A DNA stretch of 64,000 nt. It comes from Clostridia bacterium. GTDB taxonomy: Bacteria > Bacillota > Clostridia > Lachnospirales > Lachnospiraceae. Within the stretch, counting starts at the first letter, position 1. Each line of letters begins with the position of its first letter. The notes below the pieces were generated by a model that saw nothing but the letters and a program-made list of their open reading frames with translations, was not told the DNA's origin and did not search any database. Both the position numbers and the translations under genes were made by a program. The DNA is taken from contig CAJTAT010000005.1 in NCBI GenBank assembly GCA_910574475.1, positions 332,677 to 396,676 on the forward strand, written 5' to 3'. Below are positions 42,888 through 53,123 of this stretch, piece by piece.

Positions 42888-43600
42888 TGATAAAAGAAGT
42901 GATCTTTGACATTGACAGTACCCTCTACGACTATGAGATTGGCCACGCAGAAGGCATGAAATGCATGGAAGCCTATATTCAGGAGCATTTCCAGATCGCT
43001 CCTCAAGAATTTCGGGACGCCTACAGGCATCACCAGAAAGCTCTCACAAATCAGTTGGGGGAGGATAATGCTGCCATCCACAGCCGCAGTATTCGAATTC
43101 AGAACATGCTGGAAGCATGGAAACAACCTCTGTTTCCCCATCTGAATCATCTATATCATGCCTACTGGGATACGCTGCTGGAGGTCAGCAAGCCAGAGCC
43201 GGGAGTCCTGACTTGTATGAAGTCTTTAAAAGAAATGGGAATTTCCATGGGCATCGGAACAGATATGACGGCTATGATGCAGTACAAGAAGTTGGAAGTT
43301 CTGGGGATCTCTCCCTATATTACCCACATAGTCACCAGCCAGGAAGCCGGAGTGGAGAAGCCCCACCCTGATTTTATGCTTTTGTGTATCCGCAAGTCAG
43401 GATTTTTGCCAGAAGAATGTCTGTTTGTGGGAGATCATATCAGAAAGGATGTGTGGGGAGCTGTGACAAGCGGTATGTATGGGATCTGGTATAATGCTAA
43501 AGGAAAAACAATCCCAGAAGGATTGGAGATTCCAGACAACCGTTATCAGGAGATTCGTCACTTTGACGAGCTGATTCCCTGCCTAAAATCGATAAAATAA
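42887..43600 (+). CDS. HAD-superfamily hydrolase (phosphatase)
   Basis: 237 residues; the ATG overlaps the hemW stop by one base (TAATG). Motif I is FDIDSTLYD (catalytic Asp pair), motif II 'MGIGTDMTA', the Lys is in 'AGVEKPHPDF' and motif IV is GDHIRKDVWGAV. The cap domain is the small helical type, as in YjjG/phosphoglycolate phosphatase relatives. It dephosphorylates a small metabolite. Cotranscribed with hemW and probably lepA. Confidence 0.9.
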   Translation: MIKEVIFDIDSTLYDYEIGHAEGMKCMEAYIQEHFQIAPQEFRDAYRHHQKALTNQLGEDNAAIHSRSIRIQNMLEAWKQPLFPHLNHLYHAYWDTLLEVSKPEPGVLTCMKSLKEMGISMGIGTDMTAMMQYKKLEVLGISPYITHIVTSQEAGVEKPHPDFMLLCIRKSGFLPEECLFVGDHIRKDVWGAVTSGMYGIWYNAKGKTIPEGLEIPDNRYQEIRHFDELIPCLKSIK

Positions 43601-43618
43601 GAGGAGTAATGTTTCATT

Positions 43619-44533
43619 ATGGAAGAATTGAGTTTTTTGGAGGAACAGCAAGTTCACAAAGAGCTGATAGAAGGTGTAAAAGAGTTTCGGAAAACATATT
43701 CTGTGAAAGAAGAGGTAAAAAATCGTATTGTAAGGCCCCCAATGCCTTTTTATGGCAAAGAGATCTTAGAGATGGCCATTGCAGCCCTGCTTCAGGGTGA
43801 GAATATTTTGCTGAGTGGTTCCAAGGCCACAGGGAAAAATGTTCTGGCAGAAAATCTTGCATGGATGTTCAACCGTCCTTCCTATAATATCTCTTTTCAT
43901 GTGAATACGGACAGCAGTTCCCTTATTGGGACGGATACCTTTGTGGACAATGAAGTGCGTCTGCGCAAAGGTCCTGTATATCAGTGTGCAGTAAACGGCG
44001 GCTTCGGCATCTTTGATGAGATCAATATGGCCAAAAATGATGCGGTGTCCGTGCTTCATGCTACCTTGGATTACCGTCGCCTGATTGATGTGCCCGGCTA
44101 TGACAGAATTGAGCTTAATCCAGCTACCCGGTTTATTGGAACGATGAATTATGGGTATGCTGGTACAAGAGAACTGAATGAAGCCTTGGTATCACGCTTT
44201 CTTGTCATTGACATGCCATCCCTGACGGAAGAGACATTGATGCAGATCCTTGAGATGAATTTTCCAGAGGCGAAGGAAGAGGGACTTCGTGCCTTTGCCG
44301 GATTGTTTTTGGATCTACAGCTTAAGGCGTCAAACAGTGAGATTTCTACAAAGCCCATGGATCTGCGAGGGATGATAGGGGCCCTTAAGACAGTGAAGAC
44401 TGGCTTAAAACCCCGGACAGCTATCACCATGGGAATTACCAATAAGAGCTTTGACATTTTTGAGAAAGAAATTATTAGCGACATTGTCATGACACGAATC
44501 CCAGAAGATTGGGAGAGAGACCAGATCTTTTAG
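43619..44533 (+). CDS. MoxR-type AAA+ ATPase
   Basis: 304 residues. The P-loop is SGSKATGKNVLAE, with Asn instead of Ser/Thr after the Lys. Walker B is FGIFDEINMAKNDA, sensor 1 is RFIGTMNYG and an arginine finger lies in 'NEALVSRFLVID'. MoxR proteins act as metal-insertion or complex-assembly chaperones with VWA-domain partners; the VWA gene follows after 15 bases. The client here is not evident. Start ATG behind GAGGAG. Confidence 0.9.
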   Translation: MEELSFLEEQQVHKELIEGVKEFRKTYSVKEEVKNRIVRPPMPFYGKEILEMAIAALLQGENILLSGSKATGKNVLAENLAWMFNRPSYNISFHVNTDSSSLIGTDTFVDNEVRLRKGPVYQCAVNGGFGIFDEINMAKNDAVSVLHATLDYRRLIDVPGYDRIELNPATRFIGTMNYGYAGTRELNEALVSRFLVIDMPSLTEETLMQILEMNFPEAKEEGLRAFAGLFLDLQLKASNSEISTKPMDLRGMIGALKTVKTGLKPRTAITMGITNKSFDIFEKEIISDIVMTRIPEDWERDQIF

Positions 44534-44548
44534 TGCAGAAGGACATCT

Positions 44549-46318
44549 ATGAAGCAGGAAGAGTTTGAAGAAAATCAATACGAGATAGAAAATAGAATTC
44601 GCAATCTGTGTTGGACCATCAGCGGGGATTACAGTCTGAATCTGAAGCTGGATACGGCGTCTTATCAAAAATCCCCCTATATCTCCCTCTATGATGCTGT
44701 CAAGCAAGGGGCTTTTTCTAAATATTTTGACAGGGAAGCTTTTGGTCTCTATTTGGTGAAAAAGCTGTATTACGGGGCGGATGAGCAGCCACTGACCAAC
44801 CTCGCCCAGCTCTGTGTGGACAGTGCAATTTACCGCAAAGTCATAAGAGAGAGAAAAGGCGTCCAGGAGATCCGTAAAAAAGCCTTTGAAGATATAATGG
44901 AATATGATTTTTCACGGTTGGTATCCTCTTTTATCGGACAGATTCGCCTGGCTGTTATGCAGGAGGCGGTGCGGGGGCCGGCTATGATGCAGGAGCGAAT
45001 TGGAAAGGCTGTAAAACGGCTGAAAAGCCTGGAAGAGACTTGGGATACCATGGAGCTTATTCGGGTTGTGGACGAGTTGTATAACTGGCTTGTGGATCCC
45101 CATTTTGAAATAAATCACGGACCACTGGAGAAGGTTTTGGCCGTCACCATGGAGGATTTAAAGGAGTTCAACTGGAGGGATTATCTGGAAGAGGAAGCAT
45201 TAGAGGAAGATTTTAATCAATATTTATCCAGAATGTCCGACGCTGTCACGCGAACCCAGGAGCAGGAGAAAGAGCCGGAAAAGAAGAGGCAGAACCAAAT
45301 CCGAAAAGTACTGGTGGATGAGGAAGCCGCAGCAAAAATGTATTCTTACATTGAGCTCAACTATGGACGTTCTTATCTGAGCCAGGGGGAACAGGAGCGT
45401 TTGAACCGCAGCCTGTGTCGTGGCGCCCATGCAGACTGCAGTCTGTATTTTACAGACGGGATCCTTTCGAATATGGTAAGAAGAAATTATCAGTCTGAGT
45501 ATGCCAGGAGAGCTAAGTCGGAAAATCTGAAAGTGTATGGTCACAATATGCGAGTGACCAAAAGAAATATCGAACTTCTCTCGGACGCTCTGCGCCGCTC
45601 GCTGATGGTGCGCAGTGAGAGAGAAACGGTTCGCTCAGAGTATGGAGTGATTGTTCCCTCAAGATTATGGAAAGTTGGCAGGAGCCAAGACAAAAAGCTT
45701 TTTGAGCGGGACTTAAAAAGGGATCAGTCGGATTTTGTGGTACATGTGTTAATTGATGCCAGCGGATCTCAGAGAAGCCGCCAGAGTTTAGTGGCCCTAC
45801 AGGGTTATATTATCAGCGAAGCTCTGAGTAATGTGGGAATCCCCCACAGAGTGATGGGATTTTGTACTTTTTGGGATTACACAGTGATGCAGCGCTACCG
45901 GGATTATGATGACCCCAAAGAGGCGAATAAGCGTATTTTCGAATTCCATGCTTCCTCCAACAACCGGGATGGGCTGGCTGTACGGACAGCAGCGGCGAGC
46001 CTTCAAATGCGGCAGGAAGAGAATAAGATTTTGATTGTTTTGAGCGATGGGCGGCCCAATGACATCATTGTCAATCGGCCTAACAGCAAGAATCCCATGG
46101 CCTACTCAGGAGACTATGCAGTGCGGGATACAGCGTCAGAAGTGCGCAAAATCCGCGCCATGGGAATCTCAGTGCTAGGCGTTTTTGCCGGGGAAGAACA
46201 GGATTTGCAGGCAGAGCGCCGTATTTTCGGGCGGGATTTCGCCTATATTCGCAATATTATGAATTTTTCCAGTGTGGTAGGACTATATCTGCGGCGGCAG
46301 TTGGATGACACCTTATAG
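44549..46318 (+). CDS. VWA-domain protein, partner of the MoxR ATPase
   Basis: 589 residues. The N-terminal two thirds are helical and charged; an acidic/basic stretch (about 230-255) precedes the VWA domain. Its MIDAS motif is HVLIDASGSQRSRQ (D-x-S-x-S, about residue 400), with later threonine/aspartate positions in 'ILIVLSDGRPND'. This is the CoxE/NorD-like arrangement in which MoxR ATP hydrolysis and a VWA adaptor mature a target enzyme. No obvious client gene is adjacent, so the target is unknown. Cytoplasmic. Confidence 0.88.
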   Translation: MKQEEFEENQYEIENRIRNLCWTISGDYSLNLKLDTASYQKSPYISLYDAVKQGAFSKYFDREAFGLYLVKKLYYGADEQPLTNLAQLCVDSAIYRKVIRERKGVQEIRKKAFEDIMEYDFSRLVSSFIGQIRLAVMQEAVRGPAMMQERIGKAVKRLKSLEETWDTMELIRVVDELYNWLVDPHFEINHGPLEKVLAVTMEDLKEFNWRDYLEEEALEEDFNQYLSRMSDAVTRTQEQEKEPEKKRQNQIRKVLVDEEAAAKMYSYIELNYGRSYLSQGEQERLNRSLCRGAHADCSLYFTDGILSNMVRRNYQSEYARRAKSENLKVYGHNMRVTKRNIELLSDALRRSLMVRSERETVRSEYGVIVPSRLWKVGRSQDKKLFERDLKRDQSDFVVHVLIDASGSQRSRQSLVALQGYIISEALSNVGIPHRVMGFCTFWDYTVMQRYRDYDDPKEANKRIFEFHASSNNRDGLAVRTAAASLQMRQEENKILIVLSDGRPNDIIVNRPNSKNPMAYSGDYAVRDTASEVRKIRAMGISVLGVFAGEEQDLQAERRIFGRDFAYIRNIMNFSSVVGLYLRRQLDDTL

Positions 46319-46331
46319 GAGAGAACTGATT

Positions 46332-48233
46332 ATGAAAGAATGGATCGTGAAAAGATGGAAGCTTCTTCTTATAGTGGCGATCTTTTTGGGCTTTTTTCTG
46401 CGTCCACCCCTTGTGTTGACGGAGATCTGGGTGAACTTTGAGGATACAACCTATGGAAATGGAGATCATTGGAAAGTCTTTGCCTCCTACCGGGAACATG
46501 TGGACGGCAGCAGTATACAGAAAAGTTATGAAAGGCCTGGGAAAACCCATATTACTTTCTGGGATCTTAGCTATAGAAAAGGAAATTACGTAAAGCGCAT
46601 GGACCCTATCGACTATCATTCAGGAGGGGAGATCAGGGTTCAGGATATGACCTTTTATGTAAATGGCTTCTGTGCCGGCAAGCTGGAGGGAGAAGCGCTC
46701 TTGGAGGCCTTTACATCCAATGAGCAGGTACAGATCTATAAGACAGAGACTGGTACTATGGGACTTGTCATTCAGGGAGAGGACTCTCAGCTCATAGCCA
46801 CAGAAAAATTCTCTGAATTTTACTCCAGTATGGCCAGACGCTATGCAAGAACAGGGATTTTGTATCTGATTCCCATTCTGGGAGCTGTTATTTTTGTAGT
46901 GGAATTTTATCGAAAAAAGGTCTGGAAAAAAGAGGATGCCAGAATTTTTCGTATTTCCAATACACTTCTCTACCTGGTAGGAATTGCTGCAATCCTGCTG
47001 ATTTTGACAGGTGTTTTTGTAGGGTCCTCGGAGATCAATCCTGACGAGTCGGAGGGGATTTATTCTGTCAATTACTATGTAAATAATTGGAAAATTCCAG
47101 ACGTGCGGGATCTGGATCTGGAGGCATTTTCAAAATTTGGAACGGCCCGGCTGACAGAACTGAATTTATATTATATCATTGCAGCTCAGATTGCCCGTTT
47201 CTTTACATTTGAAAATGGAGTGCGCCTTTTTGGCCTTGTCATGATCGTTGGCCTCTTTTATCTATTATTTGCAAATTTCAGAAAAAACAGATATTTGCTT
47301 TGCACCCTTTTTCTAACGCCCCAGGTCTGGTATCTCTACACCTACTGTACCTCAGACGCCCTGGATTTCACAGTTGGTGTCCTGGTGCTCTACCAGCTGG
47401 CAAATCCAGAGAGTATGCTTAAGAAATTAGCAAGGAACGGAGTGCAAAAGAAGGACTGGTGGCGTGTTCTGCTGGTGGGATTCGTGTTTTCTAATATTTT
47501 TATGTCCAAGCAGAATTATTATGTCATGGCTATTTATGCATTTACTATTTTGATGACAGAGCTGTGTTTTACAAAAAAGGAAGAGCGAAGGAAGCGATTT
47601 TTCACCTATCTCTGGGTGGCAGGTACTGCCCTTATGTTCTTAGGCATCCGTTACATTCCAGAATTTATTCATTACGGCTTCCGAAAATGGGATATTATTT
47701 TAGAGCTTCAAAATGAAATAGCCATCCCTAAGCTTCGCCCAGCTACGCCGCCAGAACAGCAGAGCTCTGCTTTCAACCTTTATGGGAAAGGAGTGCCCTT
47801 TGGGGAATTCTTATTTAAAAAGGGATTTCATAAGATGCTATTCCGCTCTTTTGTGGGGACTTATGGATGCCTGGAATTTCCCAGTCCCAAGTGGTATTCT
47901 GGTCTCATGGGAATTTTATATTTGGTACTGTATGGACTGGTTGGCGTATCCGTCTGGAATGGAAAGAAAAATAAGGAGCGGAAAATAAAGTTTTGTCTCC
48001 TCCATGTGGCAGCATTGGTTTCCTATGGCCTGGTTTTATATAATGGATATTTTATAGATTTTCAGGCTCAGGGTCGCTATATGCTTCCAGTGGTTATCTT
48101 TTTTGCCCATGCTGTCTCACTCAATCCAGATGTGGAGAAGAAAAAGTGGTTTCAGGTACTTATCTGCGTCACGGCTGTGCTGTCCCTGTACTCTTTTGCT
48201 GTGTATTGCATCCCCAATATTCAGCCTGCATAG
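46332..48233 (+). CDS. Large polytopic membrane protein of unknown function
   Basis: 633 residues from the ATG at 46332 behind AGGAGAG. One N-terminal helix (about 8-28) is followed by a roughly 150-residue probably extracellular part (VNFEDTTYGNGDHWKVFAS ...), then about ten hydrophobic helices (from about 180). The shape resembles GT-C-type glycosyltransferases or their unknown relatives, but no catalytic motif is evident. The gene overlaps no neighbour and follows the VWA gene by 13 bases. Confidence 0.7.
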   Translation: MKEWIVKRWKLLLIVAIFLGFFLRPPLVLTEIWVNFEDTTYGNGDHWKVFASYREHVDGSSIQKSYERPGKTHITFWDLSYRKGNYVKRMDPIDYHSGGEIRVQDMTFYVNGFCAGKLEGEALLEAFTSNEQVQIYKTETGTMGLVIQGEDSQLIATEKFSEFYSSMARRYARTGILYLIPILGAVIFVVEFYRKKVWKKEDARIFRISNTLLYLVGIAAILLILTGVFVGSSEINPDESEGIYSVNYYVNNWKIPDVRDLDLEAFSKFGTARLTELNLYYIIAAQIARFFTFENGVRLFGLVMIVGLFYLLFANFRKNRYLLCTLFLTPQVWYLYTYCTSDALDFTVGVLVLYQLANPESMLKKLARNGVQKKDWWRVLLVGFVFSNIFMSKQNYYVMAIYAFTILMTELCFTKKEERRKRFFTYLWVAGTALMFLGIRYIPEFIHYGFRKWDIILELQNEIAIPKLRPATPPEQQSSAFNLYGKGVPFGEFLFKKGFHKMLFRSFVGTYGCLEFPSPKWYSGLMGILYLVLYGLVGVSVWNGKKNKERKIKFCLLHVAALVSYGLVLYNGYFIDFQAQGRYMLPVVIFFAHAVSLNPDVEKKKWFQVLICVTAVLSLYSFAVYCIPNIQPA

Positions 48234-48260
48234 AAGATATATGAAAGGAATGAAGACAAA

Positions 48261-48488
48261 ATGAAAGAATATGAAGTAGTTCATGAAATTTTTAACCAGT
48301 GTTCAGGAAATCAGATGAGGGACGTCTTTATTGAGGAGGTGGAGATCGAAGATCTGGAAGAATATGTAACCAGCCGTCACCAGGATAAAGAGTTTACCTT
48401 TGAGAGGGAAGACCTGGCAGATGGCACGGTGATCTACCATGTGAATACTTCTGGGATTTTGCAGAGGTATACCTTTACGGAAATTTAG
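48261..48488 (+). CDS. Small acidic conserved-type protein, copy 1
   Basis: 75 residues behind AAAGGAA. Family not recognised. It shares with the protein at 48612-48839 the segments CSGNQMRD, a central 'DKEFTFE' strand, a 'DGTVIYH' strand and an identical end YTFTEI. No signal, membrane helix or HTH. The pair looks like a tandem duplication of a small cytoplasmic protein; function unknown. Confidence 0.75.
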   Translation: MKEYEVVHEIFNQCSGNQMRDVFIEEVEIEDLEEYVTSRHQDKEFTFEREDLADGTVIYHVNTSGILQRYTFTEI

Positions 48489-48611
48489 AGAATTTTCACA
48501 AAAAACTTGCCGTAAATCACAAATAGGTGTAAAATTAGACCAAGGAGAAAAGATTGTTATGATTCACATGTAACAAAAGATTTCTTCAAAAAAAGGATGG
48601 AGGTAGTTCTT

Positions 48612-48839
48612 ATGAAAGCTTATGAAATGATGATCGAGAATTTAAACAAATGTCCGGGAAATCAGATGAGAGACACAGAAATCAGAGAAGTGGAGACTGA
48701 CAATCTGGATACATATGTAGAGAATTTGCACAAAGATAAAAAGGTGAATATTGACAAAGAGACCATGAACGATGGTTCCATTGTATATCATTTGGATTTA
48801 TCTGGCACCTTAATTCGCTATACCTTTACGGAGATCTAA
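48612..48839 (+). CDS. Small acidic conserved-type protein, copy 2
   Basis: 75 residues from the ATG nine bases after GGATGGAGG; an ATG at 48597 lacks a ribosome site. It is a diverged tandem paralogue of 48261-48488 (shared PGNQMRD, 'DGSIVYHLDLSG', RYTFTEI). The stop is immediately followed by the PAP2 phosphatase start, so the two are probably translated together. Function unknown. Confidence 0.75.
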   Translation: MKAYEMMIENLNKCPGNQMRDTEIREVETDNLDTYVENLHKDKKVNIDKETMNDGSIVYHLDLSGTLIRYTFTEI

Positions 48840-49373
48840 ATGGCAGAATGGTTGATGAACTGGGAGGGAGGGTTTCTACTTTTTCTGCAGGAACATGTAC
48901 GAAATCCTCTGCTAGATAATGTAATGCGGTTCGTTACGTCATTAGGAGATGCAGGCTTTATAGCAATTATAGCCTGCATTGTCCTTTTGGGGATTCGAAG
49001 ATACAGAAGAGTTGGGGTGAAAGCCTCTCTGTCACTTATTCTGGATTTTGTAGTTGTGAATGTCCTGCTTAAGAACTTGGTAGCTCGCGTGAGACCCTAT
49101 CAGGCTCTGGAGGGATTGTTGCTACTTGTAGAGGAGGCAACAGATTACTCCTTCCCTTCCGGCCACTCAGGGGCCTGTTTTGCAGTGGCAAGTGTCATGT
49201 TTCTCTGTCTTCCCAGAAAAGTTGGGGTACCAGCAATCGGGATGGCAGCGCTGATTGCATTTTCCCGCTTATACGTGGGGATTCATTATCCTACAGACGT
49301 ACTTGGCGGGATTCTCATTGGATGCTTGACTGGATGGACTGCATGGAAAGTACTTTGGAGAGAGAAAACCTGA
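48840..49373 (+). CDS. PAP2-family membrane phosphatase (undecaprenyl-diphosphatase-like)
   Basis: 177 residues, about five membrane helices. The three PAP2 motifs are present: KNLVARVRP (K-x6-R-P), PSGH, and SRLYVGIHYPTDVLGG (S-R-x5-H-x3-D). The family dephosphorylates lipid phosphates such as undecaprenyl diphosphate or phosphatidate at the membrane surface. It starts on the base after the preceding stop. Confidence 0.92.
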   Translation: MAEWLMNWEGGFLLFLQEHVRNPLLDNVMRFVTSLGDAGFIAIIACIVLLGIRRYRRVGVKASLSLILDFVVVNVLLKNLVARVRPYQALEGLLLLVEEATDYSFPSGHSGACFAVASVMFLCLPRKVGVPAIGMAALIAFSRLYVGIHYPTDVLGGILIGCLTGWTAWKVLWREKT

Positions 49374-49407
49374 TTTGGTTATAAAAAATTGTTTGTAGAG
49401 GTGTGTA

Positions 49408-50232
49408 ATGAAAAAGGTTGGTTGGTATCTGATGAGCGTGTTGCCAATGATTGCAATGTTGGCCATTCAAACTATTTGCGCTGTTGTAGCTTCAATTATC
49501 TATATGGCGCGGTATGGGGTGGAAATAGGCATACAGATCTATATGGAAGAAATCATGCAGTTAATGGTGATAACGCAGATCATAACACTGATTTTCACGG
49601 GATTATGGTATTTCTTTGTGGTACTTCGGAAAAATATTTCCAGCGAGCTGGAGGAGGCAAAAAAACTTTCCTGGAAATCAGTTTTGATCATTCTCTGTCT
49701 TGCTGTCAGTCTCCAAGGACTGATACATATATGTCTCACAGTGTGGCAGTATGTGGCGCCAGCACAGATAGAGGCCTATAATCGTATGATGGAAGAAAGT
49801 GGAATTGGGACCCTGACTGTGTTTTCTGTAATAGCCACAGTGATTATGGCTCCTCTTGGGGAAGAAATTGTATTTCGTGGCATTACAGTGGAATATTTAC
49901 AGAGAGCAAAAGCACCTATTGGGGTAATGATTTTTGTTCAGGCATTACTTTTTGGGATTATGCATTTGAATTTGGTACAAGGCACATATGCTTTTTTTAT
50001 GGGATTGATAAGTGGGTATCTTTTGCTGACCTATAAGACAATTGTGGCCCCTATGCTTTTTCATGCATTTTTGAATAGTTATTCTACCTTTGGATCGTCT
50101 CTTTTAGAAAAGCTGGATCCCACCATTTATTTGGTGGCATGTGTGATTGTGGGAATCCTATTCTTTCCTTTTGGAATTTGGATGTTGAAAAAAGATACCA
50201 AAAAAGATATGTCCCACTTACTAGCGGAGTAA
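49408..50232 (+). CDS. CPBP-family intramembrane glutamic endopeptidase
   Basis: 274 residues, seven to eight membrane helices. The Abi/CAAX-protease motifs are visible: GEEIVFRG (E-E-x3-R, about 150-157), FGIMHLN (the His helix) and 'LFHAFLNS'. Such enzymes cleave within the membrane; in Firmicutes several protect against self-made peptides, but most are unassigned. The start follows AGAGGTGTG. A terminator shared with clpB lies just downstream. Confidence 0.9.
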   Translation: MKKVGWYLMSVLPMIAMLAIQTICAVVASIIYMARYGVEIGIQIYMEEIMQLMVITQIITLIFTGLWYFFVVLRKNISSELEEAKKLSWKSVLIILCLAVSLQGLIHICLTVWQYVAPAQIEAYNRMMEESGIGTLTVFSVIATVIMAPLGEEIVFRGITVEYLQRAKAPIGVMIFVQALLFGIMHLNLVQGTYAFFMGLISGYLLLTYKTIVAPMLFHAFLNSYSTFGSSLLEKLDPTIYLVACVIVGILFFPFGIWMLKKDTKKDMSHLLAE

Positions 50233-50237
50233 TTGAC

Positions 50238-50286
50238 AAAAAGACAGCAGGAAGGAAGAACTTTATCTTCTGCCTGCTGTCTTTTT
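50238..50286. terminator. Bidirectional terminator between the CPBP protease gene and clpB
   Basis: AAAAAGACAGCAGG and CCTGCTGTCTTTTT form a perfect 14-bp stem with a 21-nt loop, with T runs on both strands. It serves the convergent genes on either side. Confidence 0.92.
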
Positions 50287-50331
50287 ATGTGCAGTTACAC
50301 ACATAGAAAATTGCTGTCGTGTATAAGTTGC

Positions 50332-52914
50332 TTATTTGTGGTAAGCAGTTAAATGACCGTCCGCCATATCAATAACAATGGTATCCCCTGTAGATACTTC
50401 TCCCCCCAGAATGAGCTTTGCAGTGAGGGTTTCCACATGTTTCTGCATATAACGCCTCAATGGACGGGCCCCGTATATGGGATCATAGCCCTGTTCTGTA
50501 ATAAAGGCTTTTGCACTGTCTGTCAGCTCCAGGGTAAGCTCCCGATCTGCCAGCCGGTTATTGAGTTCAGCCAACAGCAAATGAATGATAGAACGTATAT
50601 TTTCCATAGTCAGTGGTTTGAAGAGAATGGTCTCATCCAATCGGTTCAAAAACTCCGGGCGGAAGTGAGAGCGCAATTCGTTCAGAACCATCTGCTGCGC
50701 CTCTTCCCGTATCTGTCCCTTCTCATCAATACCATCTAACAGATAAGAGGAACCGATATTGGAGGTCATAATCAGAATTGTATTTTTAAAGTCTACGGTA
50801 CGACCCTGGGAATCTGTGATACGACCGTCATCCAGGACCTGCAAAAGTACATTAAATACATCAGGATGGGCTTTTTCAATTTCATCAAAGAGCACAACAG
50901 AATAGGGCTTTCTGCGAACGGCTTCTGTAAGTTGGCCGCCTTCCTCATAACCTACATATCCCGGAGGCGCTCCAATGAGACGGGAGACAGAATATTTCTC
51001 CATATACTCACTCATATCAATGCGCACCATGTTCTGCTCATCGTCAAAGAGGCTTGCAGCCAGGGCTTTGGCCAGCTCTGTTTTTCCCACACCTGTGGGA
51101 CCCAGGAACAAGAAAGATCCTATGGGTTTGGTGGGATCCTTGATACCGGCTTTGGAACGGATGATGGCCTCAGAGACGAGAGTTACGCCCTCATCCTGTC
51201 CGATGACGCGCCTGTGAAGTTCTTCGTCCAAATGCAGAGTCTTATTTCGTTCACTTTCTGTAAGTTTGGCAACGGGGATTCCGGTCCAGCGGGAAATGAT
51301 ACGCGCAATTTCGTCCTCTGTCACTGCTTCGTGAACCAGAGAGAGATCGGTCTTGCTAATGATTTCTTCCTCCTGCTCCAACTGTTTTTGGAGCTGAGGC
51401 AATTTACCGTATTGCAGCTCGGCGGCCCTGTTCAGATCATAGCTTTGCTGGGCAGCCTGAATCTGTTTGTTGATCTCCTCAATTTCTTCTCTGAGCTTGG
51501 AGAGACGCTCTACGGAAGTCTTTTCATTGTCCCACTGTGCCTTCTTTGTAGTAAATTCATCCCTGAATTCTGCCAGCTCTTTCTGTAAATGCTCCAACCG
51601 CTCCTGGCTTAAACGATCGGTCTCCTTTTTAAGGGCGGCCTCCTCTATTTCCATCTGCATAATCTTCCGGCTCAATTCGTCAAGCTCTGCAGGCATAGAA
51701 TCCAATTCTGTCTTGATCAGAGCACAGGCCTCATCCACCAGATCAATGGCTTTGTCTGGTAGAAAACGGTCAGAAATATAGCGGTTGGACAGAGTTGCAG
51801 CCGACACAAGAGCTGCGTCCGTGATCTTTACGCCATGAAAGACCTCATAACGCTCCTTTAATCCCCGTAGAATAGAAATGGTGTCCTCCACAGTAGGCTC
51901 ATTTACCATGACAGGCTGAAAACGCCGTTCCAGAGCTGCATCTTTTTCAATATACTGCCGGTATTCATCCAGGGTGGTGGCCCCAATACAGTGCAATTCC
52001 CCTCTTGCCAGCATGGGCTTTAACATATTGCCCGCATCCATGGCGCCATCTGTCTTGCCTGCCCCTACAATCAGGTGAAGCTCGTCGATAAAGAGGATGA
52101 TAGTACCTTCACTTTTGCGCACTTCCTCCAGCACAGCTTTCAATCGCTCTTCAAATTCTCCACGATACTTGGCGCCGGCCACTAGAGCTCCCATATCCAA
52201 TGCAAATATTTTCTTGTCCTTTAACCCTTCAGGCACATCGCCCCGGACAATTCTCTGCGCCAGGCCTTCGATGGCAGCCGTCTTGCCTACGCCGGGTTCT
52301 CCGATGAGAACAGGATTGTTCTTCGTCTTTCTTGACAGGATTCGGATAATATTTCGTATTTCCTGATCGCGGCCAATGACTGGATCCAACTTTTGCTCCC
52401 GGGCACGGGCCACCAGATCGTTTCCATACTTATTTAAAGTGTCATAGATAGCCTCGGGATTGTCGCTTGTGACCCGCTGATTGCCTCTGACACTGGAAAG
52501 CGCCTGTAAAAACCGATCTTTTGTAATTCCATATTCTTTAAAAATTTCTTTGATAGAAGGACTTGGATCATTTAGCATGGAGAGGAAGAGATGTTCTACA
52601 GAGACATATTCATCTCCCATTTGCTTTGCCACATCCTCCCCACAGATGAGAACCTTATTTAAATACTGGCCCACATAGGGTTGTCCGCCGGAAACCTTTA
52701 CCCTCTTATTTAAAGCCTGCTCTACACGGTTTATAAAATGTTCCTGTTGAATCTCCATTTTGGCAAGCAGTTTTAAAATCAAACTGTCTTCCTGACGGAG
52801 CAGACTCATCAGAAGGTGTTCTTGCTCTAATTCCTGGTTGCCATATTCATAGGCAATTTTTTCCAGGTCATTCACAGCCTGAATAGATTTTTGTGTGAAT
52901 TTGCTGATATTCAT
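50332..52914 (-). CDS. clpB: ATP-dependent disaggregase ClpB
   Basis: 860 residues from the ATG at 52914, six bases after AAAGGAG; the frame is open further upstream, but the family starts at [18 protein letters not shown]. In order: N-terminal double Clp-N domain, AAA-1 (Walker [10 protein letters not shown]), the long coiled-coil middle domain (about 405-520), AAA-2 (Walker [10 protein letters not shown]) and the C-terminal D2 domain. It works with DnaK, whose operon lies divergently next door, to dissolve aggregates after heat stress. A terminator hairpin sits in its leader, so its expression may be attenuated. Confidence 0.97.
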   Translation of the reverse strand: MNISKFTQKSIQAVNDLEKIAYEYGNQELEQEHLLMSLLRQEDSLILKLLAKMEIQQEHFINRVEQALNKRVKVSGGQPYVGQYLNKVLICGEDVAKQMGDEYVSVEHLFLSMLNDPSPSIKEIFKEYGITKDRFLQALSSVRGNQRVTSDNPEAIYDTLNKYGNDLVARAREQKLDPVIGRDQEIRNIIRILSRKTKNNPVLIGEPGVGKTAAIEGLAQRIVRGDVPEGLKDKKIFALDMGALVAGAKYRGEFEERLKAVLEEVRKSEGTIILFIDELHLIVGAGKTDGAMDAGNMLKPMLARGELHCIGATTLDEYRQYIEKDAALERRFQPVMVNEPTVEDTISILRGLKERYEVFHGVKITDAALVSAATLSNRYISDRFLPDKAIDLVDEACALIKTELDSMPAELDELSRKIMQMEIEEAALKKETDRLSQERLEHLQKELAEFRDEFTTKKAQWDNEKTSVERLSKLREEIEEINKQIQAAQQSYDLNRAAELQYGKLPQLQKQLEQEEEIISKTDLSLVHEAVTEDEIARIISRWTGIPVAKLTESERNKTLHLDEELHRRVIGQDEGVTLVSEAIIRSKAGIKDPTKPIGSFLFLGPTGVGKTELAKALAASLFDDEQNMVRIDMSEYMEKYSVSRLIGAPPGYVGYEEGGQLTEAVRRKPYSVVLFDEIEKAHPDVFNVLLQVLDDGRITDSQGRTVDFKNTILIMTSNIGSSYLLDGIDEKGQIREEAQQMVLNELRSHFRPEFLNRLDETILFKPLTMENIRSIIHLLLAELNNRLADRELTLELTDSAKAFITEQGYDPIYGARPLRRYMQKHVETLTAKLILGGEVSTGDTIVIDMADGHLTAYHK

Positions 52915-52957
52915 AAATCTGACTCCTTTCGACCCACGTGGCAATGCCCGGGGATAT

Positions 52958-53001
52958 AAAAAGCCCTGTGATCGCATACTTAGAAGTATTCGATACAGGG
53001 C
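52958..53001 (-). terminator. Terminator hairpin inside the clpB leader
   Basis: On the minus strand GCCCTGT (53001-52995) pairs with ACAGGGC (52969-52963), extended by ATCG/CGAT and ATACT/AGTAT, and ends in TTTTT (52962-52958). It lies between the clpB promoter and start codon, so transcripts should stop unless the hairpin is overcome. Confidence 0.75.
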
Positions 53002-53024
53002 CTTGTTCATTTACTTACACCTAG

Positions 53025-53053
53025 TATATATCACTCTGGTTCAAAAAATGCAA
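53025..53053 (-). promoter_or_regulatory. Promoter of clpB
   Basis: Minus-strand TTGCAT (53053-53048), a 17-bp spacer and TATATA (53030-53025). The leader runs through the hairpin at 52958-53001 to the start at 52914. No CIRCE lies at this promoter. Confidence 0.6.
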
Positions 53054-53123
53054 GCTTTTTTTCTATTAAAATTAATTGAAAAATCTAAAAAAAGTCTGAA
53101 ATCTAAAAAATTTATAAAGATAC

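Noticed and set aside
50866..51588. A 240-codon plus-strand frame inside clpB
   Set aside because: It is antisense to a conserved ATPase domain, and its composition follows the codon pattern of clpB.
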